Assembly (NCBI GenBank): GCA_934647145.1
Contig: CAKUFB010000146.1
Span: 1 to 6,786 of the forward strand
Length of the DNA stretch: 6,786 nucleotides
Direction: 5' to 3'
From: an uncultured Clostridia bacterium
Lineage (GTDB): Bacteria > Bacillota > Clostridia > Christensenellales > Aristaeellaceae
Shown: piece after piece, positions 6,097-6,786 of the stretch
How the letters are laid out: every line of letters starts with the position of its first letter
Position numbering within the stretch: the first letter of the stretch is position 1
Made by a program: the position numbers and the translations under genes
Notes under the pieces: model-generated
Databases searched by the model: none
The model's input: only the letters and a program-made list of their open reading frames with translations
Told to the model about the DNA's origin: nothing

Positions 6097-6133
6097 CTGG
6101 GGGAGGCTCCGCTATCGCTTTGCGCTCCCCCAG
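6097..6133. repeat. Hairpin D, copy 1
   Basis: CTGGGGGAG (6097-6105) pairs with CTCCCCCAG (6125-6133) around a 19-base apical region. The second copy is at 6322-6358 and differs only by one T to C change in the apical region (6121 versus 6346). No T run follows on either strand, so it is not a canonical terminator. Confidence 0.8.
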
Positions 6134-6165
6134 ACCCCCACCGAAGTTTGCGCGCTGCCCGCAGC

Positions 6166-6186
6166 GTGGGCAATGTGGTTGCCTAC
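6166..6186. repeat. Hairpin E, copy 1
   Basis: GTGGGCAA (6166-6173) pairs with TTGCCTAC (6179-6186), with one G-U pair, around loop TGTGG. The second copy (6391-6411) has loop TGCGG and an identical stem. Confidence 0.75.
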
Positions 6187-6232
6187 AGACCGCGCAGCGC
6201 CCGGTTCCACTGGCTTCCGCCGGATAGTACGC

Positions 6233-6267
6233 GAAATCGGCCGCCATACATCAGAGCGGATGATTTC
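6233..6267. repeat. Hairpin A, copy 2 (12/11/12 inverted repeat, imperfect)
   Basis: GAAATCGGCCGC (6233-6244) and GCGGATGATTTC (6256-6267) pair around the loop CATACATCAGA with one G-U pair and one G/A mismatch. Four base pairs differ from copy 1 by compensatory change. Confidence 0.85.
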
Positions 6268-6271
6268 TCCG

Positions 6272-6295
6272 GTTTTCCGGGAATTCCCGGAAAAC
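6272..6295. repeat. Hairpin B, copy 2
   Basis: The stem arms (6272-6281 and 6286-6295) are the same as in copy 1 but the loop is AATT, which makes the whole 24 bases a perfect palindrome. It again starts four bases after hairpin A. Confidence 0.85.
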
Positions 6296-6491
6296 CCATA
6301 TCGGCGCTGCCGACGGGCAGGCTGGGGGAGGCTCCGCTATCGCTTCGCGCTCCCCCAGACCCCCACCGAAGTTTGCGCGCTGCCCGCAGCGTGGGCAATG
6401 CGGTTGCCTACAGACCGCGCAGCGCCCGGTTCCACTGGCTGTCGGCAGTGCGAGGCCGGACGAGGCTGAACTCCGCCTGAACAAACGACAA

Positions 6492-6527
6492 AGCGCCCCG
6501 AGGACTGGAAAACGTCCCCGGGGCGCT
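6492..6527 (-). terminator. Terminator of the MFS transporter gene
   Basis: Arms 6492-6505 and 6514-6527 form a 14-bp GC-rich stem (AGCGCCCCG...) with one mismatch and an 8-base loop. On the minus strand it lies eight bases after the stop codon and is followed by TTTGTCGTTTGTTC. On the + strand it is followed by GCTGCG, so it should not end pot transcription efficiently. Confidence 0.8.
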
Positions 6528-6534
6528 GCTGCGT

Positions 6535-6786
6535 TCAGTCTGCCTTTACGCGGCGGAAATAGCGCGGAGCGAAGAGGATGAGCGCCAGCGCGCACACGCC
6601 TGCCATGACGAGAAAGGCATGCCGTGTGCCGCCCAGCGCGCTGGAGAGCAGCCCGCCGCCCAGTATGCCAAATACGCGCGCCAGCCCGAAGCCCACCACG
6701 GCCAGGAGGAGCTGGCCGCTGCTCTTGAGCTCGGCGGGCACGGTGGCGTTGATGTGCTTGGCCATGCTCACGGACATGACGATGAA
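6535..6786 (-). CDS. MFS transporter, C-terminal end (partial)
   Basis: The frame is open to the right edge (…FIVMSVSMAKHINATVP), so the ATG at 6777 is internal and the start lies outside the window. The visible 83 residues look like the last two membrane helices of a major facilitator transporter. A cytoplasmic-loop motif, VPAELKSSGQ, precedes a Gly-rich helix (LLLAVVGFGLARVFGILGGGLLSSAL), which is followed by a final helix (HAFLVMAGVCALALILFA) and a basic tail (RYFRRVKAD). The P-A-E-x-K/R-x-x-G-Q pattern is common in the sugar/nucleoside-type MFS group, but the substrate cannot be told from this fragment. It converges on the pot operon across the repeat array and has its own terminator. Confidence 0.8.
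   Translation of the reverse strand, partial: FIVMSVSMAKHINATVPAELKSSGQLLLAVVGFGLARVFGILGGGLLSSALGGTRHAFLVMAGVCALALILFAPRYFRRVKAD

Larger units (their letters stand above)
5824..6450. repeat. Tandem hairpin-rich repeat array (~224 bp unit) between convergent genes
   Basis: The 711 bases between the small acidic gene and the MFS gene contain no credible gene; most of the stretch is a repeat array. Two full units run 5978-6200 (223 bp) and 6201-6425 (225 bp). Each starts CCGGTTCCACT. A third start at 6426 matches only to about 6440 and then diverges. On the left, 5901-5977 is a deleted copy that keeps the lead and first hairpin but lacks the rest. Within the units, 6096-6215 and 6321-6440 match at 118 of 120 positions. 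Unit anatomy (first copy) is: lead 5978-6009, hairpin A 6010-6044, hairpin B 6049-6072, hairpin C 6077-6091, hairpin D 6097-6133, hairpin E 6166-6186. It could be a mobile REP/MITE-like element that duplicated, a structured RNA, or a transcription boundary. Confidence 0.9.

Noticed and set aside
5824..6450. CRISPR array
   Set aside because: The repeats are ~224 bp and directly tandem, with no spacers of uniform length and no cas genes.
5905..6480. Long open frames on both strands across the repeat array (191, 151, 163 and 117 codons)
   Set aside because: Several frames on both strands are open at once because of GC richness and few stops. No ribosome site precedes them, they are built from inverted repeats, and the repeated peptide only reflects the 225-bp offset between repeats.

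Overview
The window looks like chromosomal DNA of a GC-rich, low-complexity-wall type Firmicute, most plausibly a gut-associated member of the Clostridia. This is inferred from strong Shine-Dalgarno sites (AGGAGG type), consensus sigma-A promoters, a yceD-rpmF pair without the fatty-acid genes, and a potABCD operon of Gram-positive order combined with high GC. No species can be named from the sequence alone.

Layout. The left end carries the last ~77 codons of a probable mfd (transcription-repair coupling factor) on the + strand, closed by a GC-rich terminator. A minus-strand tRNA pair follows, tRNA-Gln(CUG) then tRNA-Glu(CUC), with its own consensus promoter and a terminator. Next, also on the minus strand, is the two-gene operon yceD (DUF177)-rpmF (ribosomal protein L32), driven by a promoter with perfect TTGACA/17/TATAAT elements. 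A divergent intergenic region of about 200 bp then leads to a + strand operon, potA-potB-potC-potD, encoding a complete polyamine-type ABC importer (ATPase, two permeases, extracellular binding protein). The first three genes overlap by a few bases. A small acidic, methionine-rich protein of unknown function is the fifth gene. At the right edge a minus-strand MFS transporter gene runs out of the window, with its own terminator.

The roughly 700 bp between the convergent pot operon and MFS gene hold no credible gene. They hold a tandem array of a ~224 bp unit packed with inverted repeats. Two complete units (5978-6200 and 6201-6425) are flanked by a deleted copy on the left and a truncated copy on the right. 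Each unit contains a 12/11/12 hairpin whose stem sequence differs between copies but stays paired through compensatory changes. The remaining hairpins are nearly identical between copies, and most of their differences fall in loops. This array is the most unusual feature of the window.

Working together: PotA powers PotB/PotC, and PotD delivers the ligand. Several PotD pocket residues known for spermidine binding in E. coli are changed, so the exact substrate is uncertain. YceD and L32 belong to large ribosomal subunit biogenesis, and the tRNAs and Mfd are general information-processing genes.
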